A stretch of 64,000 nt of DNA from Athripsodes cinereus (lineage: Eukaryota; Arthropoda; Insecta; Trichoptera; Leptoceridae): contig OX388321.1 in the NCBI GenBank assembly GCA_947579605.1, positions 14,003,614 to 14,067,613 on the forward strand, given 5' to 3'. The notes beneath the pieces are model-generated. The model was given only the letters and a program-made list of their open reading frames with translations. It was not told the DNA's origin and did no database searches. The translations under genes and the position numbers were made by a program. This document shows positions 10,348 through 22,406 of this stretch, piece by piece. The stretch's first letter is position 1; the number at the start of each line of letters is the position of its first letter.

Positions 10348-10507
10348 TAGATACAACACCATTTTATAAAACAATTTAATACAAAACGGTTTATATTCCT
10401 ATATATAGATTATATACTATCTGTGAGATGTATCACGATAGGTATGATTTTAACATCACATAACAATCACAGCTAAGCATCACTTGCAGAGTAGAAAGAG
10501 TGTATTA

Positions 10508-10742
10508 GGTGTCCCGACGCTTACAAATCGGCTCTGGCTGGCATAAGCGCTTTACACCATGGTAACGTTCACCAATTCCACCTTTTCTCTCTTATGCTTC
10601 TCTCATATACTCCTTTCAGAGCGGGTGACTGCACACATCGCTGAAAAACGACTTCGTCCAGCCAACCGCACCTACTAGGAATCGAACCCAGCACCTCTGT
10701 GTTACGAGTCAAGCTCTCTAACCACTAGGCCACAGAGGTGTG
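10508..10742 (-). mobile_element. SINE-B, tRNA-derived
   Basis: Minus strand: the tRNA-like head has a near-perfect A box TGGCCTAGTGG and B box GGGTTCGATTCC. It is followed by TAGGTGCGGTTGGCTGG and a body including GGAATTGGTGAACGTTACCA and GCCGATTTGTAAGCGTCGGG. The body without the head recurs at 38428-38600 and in both arms of the palindrome at 52023-52398. The tRNA fold is incomplete, so this is a SINE, not a tRNA gene. Confidence 0.8.
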
Positions 10743-12408
10743 CGGGTCTATCATCAGTCCAGCTAATCAGAAATTTTCTCTCATTTCTGTTGAATATAAA
10801 TTCCATAAGGTATACAAAAATTGTTTATGTTCCCTGGTGTAAACAATTTACAGGCGACCGATTGTAAACAAAACTGCTTAAGTTTATGAATGAATAATAG
10901 CTCCGAAGTGCAAAGGACACACAGAAACAAATAAAAACAATATTATCTAATACCTATTCATAAAAATAAATAATACAGGCAATACAAAGAGACAATGTCG
11001 GACATGTATTGTGATAACATAATATTATCAAGACTGCAAGAGAAAACTATAAAATCGTACATACACTAACAAACAAGGAATAACTTTTATTCCAACTATT
11101 AAATCTGGCTAAGTAGCACCTACTCAAAAACAAGCTTAGCACAGTTCCAGCTTTATGCCTGACTAATATTATTCCTTATAAATGTGAAATTATATTCCTT
11201 TTATTAATACCGAAAATTAAATTATCTGTATTGAGTAATCGTATAAGGTTTTCCATTTAATCAGAATTAGCATTTGACATAATTACCTACATATCTTGCT
11301 AGCCAGGTTTAGAAGTGGTTTATTTCACAGAGACACGTACAGAGTGTTGGCAAAACATTCAAGAAAGAAGAAAAAAAACACATTGATCCGATCATACCAA
11401 CCCCCGTCAACATCATGCACGTTGTGAGTGCACAACCTACGGTTGATAATATTTGACGGAACAATAGTAAGAAGAAAATCAAATAATTAATGGTGATTAC
11501 TTGATTTGACAATTATACCTCTATCTTTTCTACATTATCTGTACCCAGCACTATCTTTTAGATAGAACGTGATAGATCCTAATAGTTAGGTAAATAATTA
11601 TTAGGTATATATTATATTATTATTCGAAACTTCCTTAGAGTGTATTGAAAAAGGTTAAGATTAGCGTGTCAGTAAGCCTATCTACATTCTTTTTCTTCTT
11701 TGTTTTCTTACTTTAACGTCATCCTACGATATTCTTAACGTTCTGGTATTGTTTCAGAAATGAAGGCGTTTGAAAAGAGTCTTCCAGATTGATGGTGATA
11801 GCAAAATAAAACATTATTTACCTACGTTAAAAAAAATCTCATTAGATGTGTAATGTACCTACCTAAGTAGTTTGACTATACATTTTATAAAATTAAAATT
11901 ATTAGTTAAGGATGAAGACAAGTTTAAATTTATGGTAGGAAAGTACCTACATAGCTATCTAGTATCTGCGTAGATGAGTCACCCTAAAAAATTCCTGGAA
12001 TGAACTTAATTAGTGGTAGGTGATCAGCTCTTTGTTAAAAGCTTATAAAATATTCATTATATCATATTAACTGCAAAGGTATTGTAGGAGGACTTATAAA
12101 AGCAATTAAGGACTGAAAAATACATTTGGGAAAAACAGGGAAGAAGGCTTAGTCATCATAATACCTAATATGAGTCACTGAAAAAGTCATCTTGACGATA
12201 GCGCTAAATATAAAACTCTGTTATAAATGGAATTTCATAAAGTTAAATGAAATAAATAATTCATTATAGGTAACTATTCCTAATAATATTATAAACAATT
12301 TATATTGTTATTTGCCGTTTTGCGGATAAATGTAAAGTGTTTCTCTGTTTTTGTCATAGGTACTATTGCAATCTGATTTTGTCATCTGAATTATGCATCA
12401 CAATCATC
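10743..12408. other. Intergenic, nothing recognised
   Basis: A+T-rich DNA without a convincing reading frame, terminal repeat or LINE tail. Confidence 0.5.
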
Positions 12409-12518
12409 TCGCCCATAACCCTCCTCTCGGAAACACGGGGTAGAAACCAGCCTCATCCATTCTATTTGAGTTACCTCTTCCCACGACATTCCCAGCGCTC
12501 CGATGTCGTTGTCATAAA
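12409..12518 (-). repeat. R2 LINE tail
   Basis: This is the reverse complement of the R2 copy at 4116. It carries CCTCCTCTCGGAAACACGGG, TTACCTCTTCCCACGACATT and GCTCCGATGTCGTTGTCAT. Confidence 0.6.
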
Positions 12519-13469
12519 AATGATTGAAATATGCATAGGTTTTTTGATTTGACATTATACAGAACAATAATAATCGTTATTTATCAATATTTATTTTACA
12601 TTGTTTTAATTTGGTTAAATTGAATTTTAAACTTATATTGTAGATAATATAAATAGCTTTTGTCGTTGGTGTGAATTAATTAAATAAATAAAAATAAATT
12701 TTACCCTTTTGTCACAATTCACCGACCGACGGTAGGTATTGGGACGAAAATTAAATTGTATTATCAATGTAGGTAGGTACCTATTTATGTAAAAAAGTCT
12801 CATAAAAATAATGAAAGACTTCCTATTTCAATAAAAGTGTTAGGTACCTATATTAAAAACTTTTATAAAAGTAATTATTTTAGAAATTGATTCTTAATTT
12901 TCACAACTGTAGAGTTTTTTTCCGTAAACCTAAAAATACAAATTTATTCACTTTGTCGGTGTTCAGATTGTAAAATTTCTTAACGGAATTAAGAAAAAAC
13001 AAATGAGATTATATCTCGAGAATAAATCACATAAAAAAAGAAAACATTTGGTATATTTTTCAAATTTCGATCTACAAAATTGCCTTTTTATACATAGAAA
13101 AAAAATGTGAATATTTTTACACTATTTTTCACTTTTGGCTGATGCTGTATTGGTATCAATGGATATTTTTTTACCTAACCCTTAATTTATCTGTTTACAC
13201 GTTTCAAAAGCGTAAGTTTGAAAAACGTAAACATAGAAATTTTTGCCAAATATTCCCAATATTTTGCAAACGCAAGTTGTTATTTGCACACATCCTTCGC
13301 ATTAATTTATAACTATGCATACCATGAAAAAGTCATTCACAAATAACAATGCAGAATATTCTACACAAGGAATTCCAGAATTCAAATTATCTTTTAAGAC
13401 ACACGCTTTCATTTTCAACGCTAATCTCAAGTAGTACCTACAGATAAATGTTATATTTCGGAACATAAT
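12519..13469. other. Intergenic, nothing recognised
   Basis: Very A+T-rich. No gene or repeat boundary identified. Confidence 0.5.
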
Positions 13470-13625
13470 TTTATTTATTTATTTATTCTTTACTGTAAAT
13501 TGATTACAAGCAAATTCACACAAAAATACATTTAAAACAAAGACAATCATACAATCAATATACAGAGGGCGAGTTTATCGCAGAGGCGCGATTTCTTCCA
13601 ACTAACCTAATTTTCTGTATTGCTG
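13470..13625 (-). repeat. T family LINE 3' UTR tail
   Basis: It begins with (TTTA)n then TTCTTTACTGTAAATTGATT and includes ATATACAGAGGGCGAGTTTA and CGCGATTTCTTCCAACTAAC. It matches 3691-3851 and 19985-20135. Confidence 0.65.
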
Positions 13626-13849
13626 TATTTTTTTTTCTATATAGACACCGTAAGCTTTAGCTATGAATACTCGTATCATAAGACACTAAAACTAGCAACT
13701 GTATGACACAAATCATATAACATGATAATATATCACTAAATTATAACTGCCAGCACTTTATCAAATTGCCACACAAAGGTGAATCTCCATCATATTCATA
13801 CACATAATACCTGGTTGTAGCTGTACGCGCGCAATCGTGACACTATAAG

Positions 13850-14253
13850 CTTTGCGCCGATGGGGGCGCTTACGTCGGCCTTACTAAACGCAGCGGGTGC
13901 GGCGTATATAACCACGCCCCTATTTTATCTCTACCAATAGCGAGAGCGATACGGCAATGGCGATTAGGAGGGAGACAATTTGTTCAGCGCGAAGACGACA
14001 TTAGCTCAAATCCAAATAGAGCGTCCTTCTGTAAACAGTGTGACCAGTAAGTGTCGGTCGGTCATCAGAGGTAGTAGTATCCTGGGAACAGCAAAGTATA
14101 ACCAAATGAGATACAACCTTATCGTATAGCTCCGTAGTATTAGCACAAATAGCTAAAGTGACAATAAGTAATATCTAACAAAAGTGTTTCAGTGACATTA
14201 CAGTGCAGTGTGATATGTGTTGAGTATTGTGTATGTAGTGACTTTATAGTAAT
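13850..14253 (+). promoter_or_regulatory. fork head promoter and 5' UTR (predicted)
   Basis: A sharply G+C-richer block starts about 400 bp before the coding exon. It has a consensus TATA box TATATAA at 13905-13911, flanked by GGTGCGGCG and CCACGCCCC (GC-box/Klf-like). A transcription start about 25-30 bp downstream (around 13935-13940) would give a 5' UTR of roughly 315 nt. The positions are inferred from sequence only. An in-frame TGA at 14239-14241 shows that the coding frame does not extend upstream. Confidence 0.55.
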
Positions 14254-15276
14254 ATGCTTTCGCAGAAGATTCCATACGGGGAGGGGCCCCTGAGCGCGGG
14301 TCTCCCCCTGTCCCCCACACTGACACCCACATACACCATGAACTCCATGGGCTGCGTGCCCAGCCACGGACCTTCGCAGGGCTACTCCTCGGGATATGGT
14401 TCCTCGATGGGCTCCATGAGTGTTCCTACATCGGCCTCCTGCATGGCAGCGTCCGGCTACTCCGCGCCACCTTCCATGGGCTCCTGTATGGGAGGCTACG
14501 GAGCACCCCTCACACCAGTAGGCTCCATGAGCGGTGGTAGGGCTGATTTAGGTGGTGATCCAGCTTCACCCAACTCGGCGGCTTTACAAAGAGCGCGGGC
14601 TGAGAAAACATACCGTCGCTCTTATACTCACGCAAAGCCTCCGTACTCTTACATCTCACTCATCACCATGGCCATACAGAATAATCCACAAAGAATGCTC
14701 ACATTATCTGAAATATATCAGTTTATCATGGATCTATTCCCCTTCTATAGGCAAAACCAACAGAGATGGCAGAACTCCATAAGGCATTCACTTTCTTTTA
14801 ATGATTGCTTCGTGAAAGTGCCTAGGACTCCAGACAAGCCTGGAAAGGGTTCATTTTGGGCGTTACATCCTGATTCAGGTAATATGTTTGAAAATGGGTG
14901 TTTTCTTAGGCGGCAGAAACGTTTCAAAGATGAGAAGAAGGAAACACTTAGACAAACTCATAAAAGTGACAGAAAAGAAGATAGAGAAAAAGACAGAGGT
15001 GACGATCCTCTGGCCTTATTACACGCTCCTGACTTGTGCATCGGAGAGGAGTTAAGACCCATACCATTAGATCATTATGGACTGAAACAGGAGCCAGCAG
15101 GATACACACCACCCAGCCACCCGTTCAGCATCACAAGACTGTTGCCGACGGAGAGCAAACCTGATTTGAAGATGTACGACATGGGAGGCTATGGGTACGG
15201 TTCCCTGCCAGGGCCGGCGCTCCAACACGAGTACTACCAAGGAGCACTGTACCCTGCTCCGGCTCCCCCTTTGTGA
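14254..15276 (+). CDS. fkh: Fork head / FoxA transcription factor, single exon
   Basis: A 340-aa nuclear DNA-binding protein of the FoxA class, the fork head/SGF-1 orthologue in insects. The forkhead (winged-helix) domain spans about residues 126-226: [17 protein letters not shown] opens it, the recognition helix is [16 protein letters not shown] (174-189), and wing 2 contains [16 protein letters not shown]. The block [13 protein letters not shown] before it is FoxA-specific. The N terminus is rich in Gly, Ser, Met and Tyr, as in FoxA activation regions. Near the C terminus [10 protein letters not shown] (289-298) is the FoxA conserved region II and an EH1-like FSIxxLL Groucho-binding motif. 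[11 protein letters not shown] (306-316) follows. The start is the first ATG after an in-frame stop, and no intron interrupts the frame. It is shorter than the Drosophila protein but has all conserved blocks. In other insects FoxA acts in gut, salivary/silk gland and terminal development. That role is inferred here from orthology. Confidence 0.97.
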   Translation: MLSQKIPYGEGPLSAGLPLSPTLTPTYTMNSMGCVPSHGPSQGYSSGYGSSMGSMSVPTSASCMAASGYSAPPSMGSCMGGYGAPLTPVGSMSGGRADLGGDPASPNSAALQRARAEKTYRRSYTHAKPPYSYISLITMAIQNNPQRMLTLSEIYQFIMDLFPFYRQNQQRWQNSIRHSLSFNDCFVKVPRTPDKPGKGSFWALHPDSGNMFENGCFLRRQKRFKDEKKETLRQTHKSDRKEDREKDRGDDPLALLHAPDLCIGEELRPIPLDHYGLKQEPAGYTPPSHPFSITRLLPTESKPDLKMYDMGGYGYGSLPGPALQHEYYQGALYPAPAPPL

Positions 15277-18000
15277 CAGTATCCCCTCGCCTAGGCCCGC
15301 ACCCGCACAGTCTAGGGCACCTTTACACAAGTGCTAACAAAAAAATATGTGTTTCTAGATAGTTGATAAAATATTATTATGATCTATCGATATCCCGCGC
15401 GGAAGGTACCTAACTAACTCCACTAAGGACTGAATCATTCGATTTCAATATAAAGTCATTCATCACATAATTATAATATCATCATCCATACCTACCAATA
15501 TACAAGAAACACTCGAATATATATAATGATGTTCTTGTTTCAATACTCGATATTAATGTCGGTATCAAATAAAAACAATACCTAATAAATCTTATCTCAC
15601 GATTATAAAACAATCGATCGATGATGAATCTCATATAATCTTTTGGATCTATCAATAATCGTTATAAATTTATTTTTAATAATCTTTATCGATTTGTGTA
15701 ATATAATAATAATTGGTCAACTCTACATTTTTTTAATACAATTAGATAATATATGTTACCTGTATATAATATTACGATAAAAATAATTCAATAAAATATT
15801 CAATAACTTCCGCGAGTGTGAAAAAGACTAACTAGGTGAGAAATCATTATGATACTGAAAAATAAACAATTAATTAAAATGTATGAAATTAGTTTATAAT
15901 AAAATCACTGTGAACAATTGTGAGAATATTGTACCTATATGTAATTTAATAATGATAATATTATAAATATTCATTTCTGTTACTGATTACCATTAAATAA
16001 TAATATTCATGTGATGTATGAATTCATTTTACACAGATCAAGGCGAAATTTGCACTGAAGGATTATATTTTAAGGTATGACACATTCAAAATACCTAAAT
16101 CTTTTCCATTTCATTCATGGATTTTTCTTATTCATATTTTATAACCATATTTAGGTAAAGCTATTTCGCATTTTTTTCTCATTTATAGCAAAGATAATTT
16201 TATGTATATTTTTAATTTTTTTGCTGCATATTCTTCTGAAGATCTCTACCCCTTGATTTATTAGAATTATCTAATAATTAAAGTTAAAAATAGCCTTTTT
16301 TAGTACTTAACGATATTGCAATATGCAAAGTTTTGTTTGTTTTTTTTTTCGATTAAATATCTTGATAGATAATAAAACTGTTCGTACTGTTTGACACATA
16401 AATCTACTTCTACGGCAATGTAATATTAAGTAATATCGCATTGAGTTTCTTTGAAATAAAATAAACTATAAGACTTCACAGTAAAAATAAAATAATATCT
16501 ACATATTTATTTTAAATTAAAAAGTAATCCTATTCAGTTCTCAAGCAGTGAAGAAATTATTTTTCGTGAAATGGTTTTTATTATTTGTCCATTGCATATA
16601 ATTTATTATTTATTTATTTAAAATTATCTTTGCTATTATTTTAATGCAATAAATATATAATTTGTGTAATAATAAATGTCTGGTGATCCAGTTTCATGTA
16701 ATATAAATATACCTACTAGGTACACGATGCCATAGTTAATTTACTCAATATAAATAATACCTATAATTAATTTAATATAATATAATAATTCCTAAGTGTA
16801 CATTTATGTTGTAATATAGTAAAAATTAATTAATAATTATTTCTCATAAATATAAGAAATATCAATTATTGTTCTTATCAACTTGATTTCTCCTATAATT
16901 TTTATTGATGATAAATAATGTAATATATATATTATTATAGTTTAATAAAACAAACGTGCATTTATTGAAATCATTCTCCTTTTTTATATAATTATTATTA
17001 TATACATACATAGTTGTAAAATAATATCTTATACATATTATATAACAGATTCAAAATACATTGGAATTGTCAAATATTCAGTTAAGATTTTATTATGTAC
17101 CTAATTATTTTTTTTCAATTAAGGGGTTGCAATAATCTCTATTTACATTGATCACACAATCGATAATTTACTATATTCTCATTCTTAAGGATGCTTATAA
17201 AAAATAGATATTTTTGTCGATTTCAATCACATTGTTGTTATTACACAATTAATAATAGGTATAGGTATGTATCAATTAGAAAATGCAATATCACATAACG
17301 GCCCGCAACCCACTAGTAAGATTTGTTTATTTGATTTGTATTCTTAACGATGTAATAACTGAATCTCGATATTTGTAATTAATTTGACAAAAATATAGAT
17401 AATGTTAGATATTTTTATTGATTTTATGTCTTATCGTACAGGTATTTCCTTTGAAGTTTACCGATCGTAAAATTCATAATATTGATAAAAGATACATTCT
17501 AAACGACCCATAAAGACAATACGAGTATAACGATGATTTATTAATATTCCCTCATTATCCGATTCATAATTACATAAATAGAATTTGCAATCCCTAATGT
17601 ACTTAATTTTTTTTTCAAATATCAAATAAATTTTATTAATAGTGCAATTATTATTTTAATATATTAACAAAAAATAAACTAGTTAGCGAAATAATTTTTC
17701 TCAATTTATCATTTTGTACAAATATTAGACAAAATCCTTTATGTATTATGTTATATATGATAAACTCTTCTGTCAGACTATACATTTTTTAAATCTTTTT
17801 GTTGTCTTTTTTATATTTTAATTTATAGATGATCTTTATAAATATATCTTTGTTGTTATAACTTAAAAAACAAAAAAGTGACCAATAAATGATTTTCGTT
17901 AATATTGAAAATCTTAATGGTTTTATTTTCTTTTATTTCTATTCCTTACCTATAAAATAAATATGAATAAATATATTTTAATGTAGCAATAATATAAGTA
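15277..18000 (+). other. Probable fork head 3' UTR and flank, repeat-free
   Basis: About 2.7 kb of extremely A+T-rich DNA follows the fork head stop. No transposable element was recognised inside it, in contrast to the rest of the window. Several AATAAA-type signals are present (for example near 15790 and 16650), so the true mRNA end cannot be chosen from sequence. Freedom from insertions may reflect constraint or simply chance. Confidence 0.4.
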
Positions 18001-18164
18001 TAAAGCTAAAAAATAACAGACGTACCAACTTGCAAGTAAGGAATAATTAGTATTGTTCCAACATATGACTAATCTTACTCACAGAGATTAGCATTGTTCC
18101 AACATTATTTATGTCTGTCAAAATTTTGATTCATTATGTAACACATTGTTTTATGATGAGAAAT

Positions 18165-18225
18165 TAAGAGATTCAGGGGTGATATCATACCTCATCTCTG
18201 AAATGAATATGTTTAATGTCTTATT
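18165..18225 (-). repeat. R3 fragment
   Basis: GGTGATATCATACCTCATCT followed by CTGAAATGAA is the inverted R3 core (TTCAGNGATGAGGTATGNCACC type). Diverged. Confidence 0.4.
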
Positions 18226-18789
18226 TGTGGTATTTACACTAATTTAAAAATATTCATTTTTACTTATATATAATAATTAGGCACATCACTTCTATAGCTG
18301 TGTTTTCTGAAGAAGGAGCTATAAACACTATCACCAGTTAGAATTAGTATAGATATTATAGCTGGAACACACTCACACCCTCGTTAAGATATATCTAGAC
18401 AGGGAACCATACAAGTATTCACAGATTGAAAACAAATTCCTTCTAAACGCGAGGGACAACTTTACTAGGAGTGATCCATCTACTATCAAGATCTGTATAG
18501 GTATTATCTTCATATACAAAGGATATAATCCTAAACGATGCGGTGGGTGTTAAATGGTGTAAATTTGAAGCCTTATAAAAACTTGAGGGCGTGCGCCACT
18601 ACTTAACGCATCTACTTATTAAACCCTATTTTATATTATTATGTAGATTTGTTTGGTATAAATAGTCGCATCAATTTATTACGAAAATATCTATATAGTT
18701 TATTACACAGCGATAAAATATCATAAATTGTCAATAGTTATAGGTAGGTAGGTACCTACGCTAGGTTTATGTATATTTTTCTACTACTT

Positions 18790-18965
18790 AGTGAAACAGC
18801 CAGCGGACTATCTGCAAGTCATGAACATGCAGATTTTCCTCTTCGCAACAGTAAAAAAAAAGACATTCAGAATGGGTGGCATGCCACGTCTCTGAATTTT
18901 GAATTAAAGTAATTGTCTTATACATCAGGTTTTACGAAAACCTGCCTTTCGTTTTCCAAAAAGAA
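18790..18965. repeat. R3 copy, internally rearranged
   Basis: It opens with the plus-strand end motif CAGCCAGCGGACTATCTGCA, then switches to the minus orientation (ATTCAGAATGGGTGGCATGC, CAGGTTTTACGAAAACCTGC). It looks like two opposed partial R3 copies. Confidence 0.55.
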
Positions 18966-19741
18966 GTTACAGACCTATATTTTTTACGTTGTTATAAACA
19001 CATGATTTAACTTCTATATATTTTGAGAATGATATTTGATAAGTAAATAGTTGGCCAAATTGAGAGTGTTTTTACTCACATGGTATCCAAAGCGTTCTCT
19101 TTCGCAATATAGTGTTTACTCATATATTGTACCTAAGATAACGATTAGGAATATTATTTACTAGAGTAGCTAACTGAGTTTTTCGGCTCAAAATCGCCGA
19201 CAATCGAAAGAGCTCATTTCAGACCCGTACTCTCACGAATGAACGAATTGTCTCAAATATTTCAGGCGTAAAAACTACCTACAATTAAAAAAAAAATTTG
19301 TTAGATTTCCAATACAGAGATACCTTTTTTATCAAACTATATATATAAAATAAAAAATACTTCACACACTTACCCGCAGGTAGTTTTATTATTGATTATT
19401 TTTTTATTCCACGAATTCACACTAGGTACATAGGTATAGATAGATTTCTATGTCGGCGTCGGCTCGCTACCGGTCATAATCTGTTAAATGATTCAATTTG
19501 TTAATCAAAATAGATCTTTTTCACACGTGTCATAATAAAAAGGTAACAAAACTATCAATCAAATATTTATAAAAGGTGATGAATCTCACGTGAATAGGAT
19601 TTAATCATTTATTTTAATAGAATACAATATATACCTAATACATATTGTGTGATGTATTTTTATTTTAATATTGCTACCCAAATTAATTTTTTGAAAGGTA
19701 CCTACTTACTCTAGGTAAGGTAGATTAATATTTTTATTCTA
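18966..19741. other. Intergenic, nothing recognised
   Basis: A+T-rich. A short G+C-richer patch at about 19450-19490 (GTCGGCGTCGGCTCGCTACC) has no assignable function. Confidence 0.4.
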
Positions 19742-19795
19742 AATCACTCGCAAACGAGTGGATGGCCTTGAGAAGAAAAGAATAGAATATTTTTA
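19742..19795 (+). repeat. Short LINE tail (AACGAGTGGATGG type)
   Basis: It carries ACTCGCAAACGAGTGGATGG then CCTTGAGAAG. Copies are at 34981-35025 (+) and 4258-4300 (-). The start forms a small hairpin, CTCGCAAACGAG. Confidence 0.45.
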
Positions 19796-19984
19796 TTATT
19801 ATATTACTGACAATAAGACGATTCTTACAAGGATCATTACAGCTGAAGGCCAATGCGATCCCAGAAGAAAAAGATGAGTGCTTTTACTGTTCCCAATGAG
19901 AAAGTTTAAAAATAGAGTAGATATTAAGTTGACAAATATAAATTTAACACCCGAAACTACCATACTCGTATATGTAATATTATT

Positions 19985-20135
19985 ATTATTATTATTGGAT
20001 ATTTATTTACATTTCATTATCAATTGACTGCAAATAAATAAATAGATAGATATAAAATTATAAATTATAATACACATGAAAGTAGTCAGTTTATATACAT
20101 TCTAGCAGACGCAATTTCTTCCAACGACCTACATA
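19985..20135 (-). repeat. T family LINE 3' UTR tail, diverged
   Basis: ATTATCAATTGACTGCAAAT, an AATAAATAGATAGA-type run and GCAATTTCTTCCAACGACCT follow the T family layout in the minus orientation. It directly abuts the R1-related LINE relic at 20136. Confidence 0.5.
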
Positions 20136-20610
20136 CATACATGCCATCACGCCGCTCCCCTCGTGGGGTAGGCAGAAAGGATCGAGCGCCACTTCCTCCT
20201 GTCTTTGTATACACCTTTTGCTTGCGTCACTGTCATACAATGCGTCATGCATGTTCTCCTGTTCAATATTCTCAAGACGTGACGATCTTGCCATCAGAGT
20301 GCCACGTCTCCGAACATCAATTCTCTCAGTCAAATAATTATATTTTCTTGGTCATCTTGTCCTCATTCATTCTTTCCACATGCCCAAACCATCTTATCTT
20401 TTTTATATTCATCTTGGATATTACAGCAACTTCCATTCCACATTCCTCTCATATTGCACTGTTACACACCCGATCTCTCAGACTTTTACCACACAACTTT
20501 CTCAACGATTTCATTTCTACCTACTGCATTTATGCCACTTTCATTCTTTAGCCAAGTTCACGACTCACTTTCACACATGAGTATTGGAACTTCTTCCAAC
20601 TAACCCATTT
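20136..20610 (-). pseudogene. R1-related LINE reverse-transcriptase C-terminal relic
   Basis: On the minus strand, frames broken by stops give fragments such as KMVWACGKNE (from RxKWFGHVERMNE) and, ending at about 20141, TERIDVRRRGTLMARSSRL then ENIEQENMHDALYDSDASKR. The second fragment aligns block by block with the R1 C terminus (SERKGVRKRGRPRTTCLDH then VDQTLKDGRV..ACMRNCMDVEEAKE). It is longer than other R1 copies but badly decayed, with at least one frameshift and several stops. Confidence 0.6.
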
Positions 20611-20979
20611 TATTTTTCATCCAACAGAATTGTGCACCTGCGAGTGGTTTTTAGTCTCTACCCTTATCGTCTTATTTTGTCATCAGGGATTGATGCAGGT
20701 AAAACAACTTGTCCACTTAGTCACGTTTCAAGGTGAACTTTATGTAGGTATTATTGTCATCAAATACGAAAGGTAGATAGATTTCCAAAGGTACCTACTC
20801 AGAATATATATGTTTTTTTAATTCACTTTTATTTATAACTACCTACATCTAGTTAAGTATATTGAATACTTACATAATATTTCCCAAAGATTAGATGGGA
20901 GATTTTGATGGAATGAAATATTAGGTAGGTATCGCGTAATATTGAATGGGTGTATTCTTAGGAACAAAGGGGAACAAAT

Positions 20980-21195
20980 AATTGTCTTCACTTCAGAATC
21001 AATTAAATTATTTACTCAAATCAATCTCAGAAAGATCTCATTTTGAGACTTTTAAAATCTTCAGTTCAGCGATGAGGTATGTCACCCATCATGATAGTCT
21101 AAACTTTATTGGCATGGAGAAGATGACTTGGAAGTTTATCACAAGCAGTTGGTCCGCTGGTTACCCCACTTGTGGGAGATTCCATAATAGTGTGA
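20980..21195 (+). repeat. R3 copy, 3' two-thirds
   Basis: It contains TTCAGCGATGAGGTATGTCA, then ATCATGATAGTC, and ends GTCCGCTGGTTACCCCACTT then GTGGGAGATTCC, the R3 right end. Confidence 0.65.
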
Positions 21196-21784
21196 ATAAA
21201 TGAAGGTTTAAAATTAAAATGAGTCATTTACCTACTTACATATAAAATTATTTTGAAAATTTTATTTAGTACCTATATAAATTAAGTATAATTTATTATA
21301 ATAGCTCAAAACAATGTATTGTTTCTTAATTGGCTCATTATCCGTACTAAAAAACGATGCACCCTCACTTTATTTAAAAATAGGTAAGCCTTAAATATTT
21401 TAAAAACTTTTTCAAATGAATCATTAAAATTCAATGAAGTAAATAATGTATCCTTAATTATACCTACTTGCATAATCCCTGCACAATGAATTGTAGTAAG
21501 TGTTACCTGTAGTAATCAGAAAATCATTCATATCCTGATGACTCAAATGCCTTATAATGAATTTTGTGTTGAATAACGCTAAATGTTATATTCTGGGACA
21601 CCATTGTCCACTGGTAATTAAATTACTGTTGGTCATTGTGTTACCGAATCCTTGTGAGTGCTAAACAAGTGACTCATCTCACCCTGAAAACAATACATAA
21701 TTTGTTCACTTTTGAAAATATTTTTTTTATTAATTATATCGGTACACAAGTTGTAGAATTCCATAATTAGATAAATTGAAACTG
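21196..21784. other. Intergenic, nothing recognised
   Basis: A+T-rich DNA, no gene or repeat boundary seen. Confidence 0.5.
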
Positions 21785-21873
21785 GCGTTTCTTTCTATTA
21801 CTTATAAATTATTGATTACGAGAGAGACGTCTTTCGACTTATCAGGTCATTATCAATCTCTCGATCAGTATCT
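21785..21873 (+). repeat. Dispersed hairpin-forming repeat, copy 1
   Basis: It carries GAGAGAGACGTCTTTCGACT and TATCAGGTCATTATCAATCT, flanked by CGAGAGA and TCTCTCG that can pair. An inverted copy lies at 31108-31195. Family unknown. Confidence 0.5.
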
Positions 21874-21884
21874 CTCGTGATCTT

Positions 21885-22406
21885 TTTTTTTTTATTTTAT
21901 TTTATTACACCAATAAATTACAAATCTTATACATATTTTCATTGATGCTGCCCAACTAGGTATAACCTGTTCTAGGGCAAACATCTCACAAACATATCAA
22001 TCATACTGAAACATATATACAATCACAAAAAGCATTCATCTCCTATATTAATACAATCACATTCATAACAAGAAAAACACTGCTGCAAACTGTCCATACA
22101 TGAAACAACACACAAACAAACCATTTCTCCATATAAAACCAGAAAAAAACAACACATCCCTCAACCACACACATCACAAATCCCACACCACATACCAACA
22201 CAAGTATATCACCCCACATAAAACACAAAAACACAAAACAAATCATGGAACAAATCCTAAGATATCCTGCAATCTCTCCATTGGCAGATCAGACACCGAC
22301 ATGCTCTTTTAAATTCAACAAAAACAGTGATTTCTCTAATCTTTAGAGGCATGATATTAAACAGTCTAGGTGCCATCCACACAAACTGCCGCTGTCCGAA
22401 CACCGA
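21885..22406 (-). pseudogene. Jockey/CR1-like LINE 3' end with A-rich tail
   Basis: Minus strand from 22406: an in-frame segment reads VFGQRQFVWMAPRLFNIMPL then KIREITVFVEFKRACRCLIC and ends QWRDCRIS-stop. This is the typical Y/FGxRxFxxxAPRLFNxLPxxIR...FK C-terminal block of Jockey/CR1 LINEs. It is followed by about 350 bp of strand-biased 3' UTR (G/T-rich on the minus strand) and a tail seen on the plus strand as TTTTTTTTTTTTATTTTATT at about 21885. Confidence 0.7.

Noticed and set aside
10660..10742. Possible real tRNA gene (A and B boxes on the minus strand)
   Set aside because: The acceptor stem does not close, the sequence continues into a repeated SINE body, and the body recurs elsewhere without the head.
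20982..21203. 73-codon frame resembling a protein
   Set aside because: It lies entirely inside an R3 copy, and the frame is not conserved among the other R3 copies.
22100..22312. 70-codon frame rich in His, Thr, Asn and Lys
   Set aside because: It is an artefact of the A+C-biased (plus strand) 3' UTR of the minus-strand LINE at 21885-22406.
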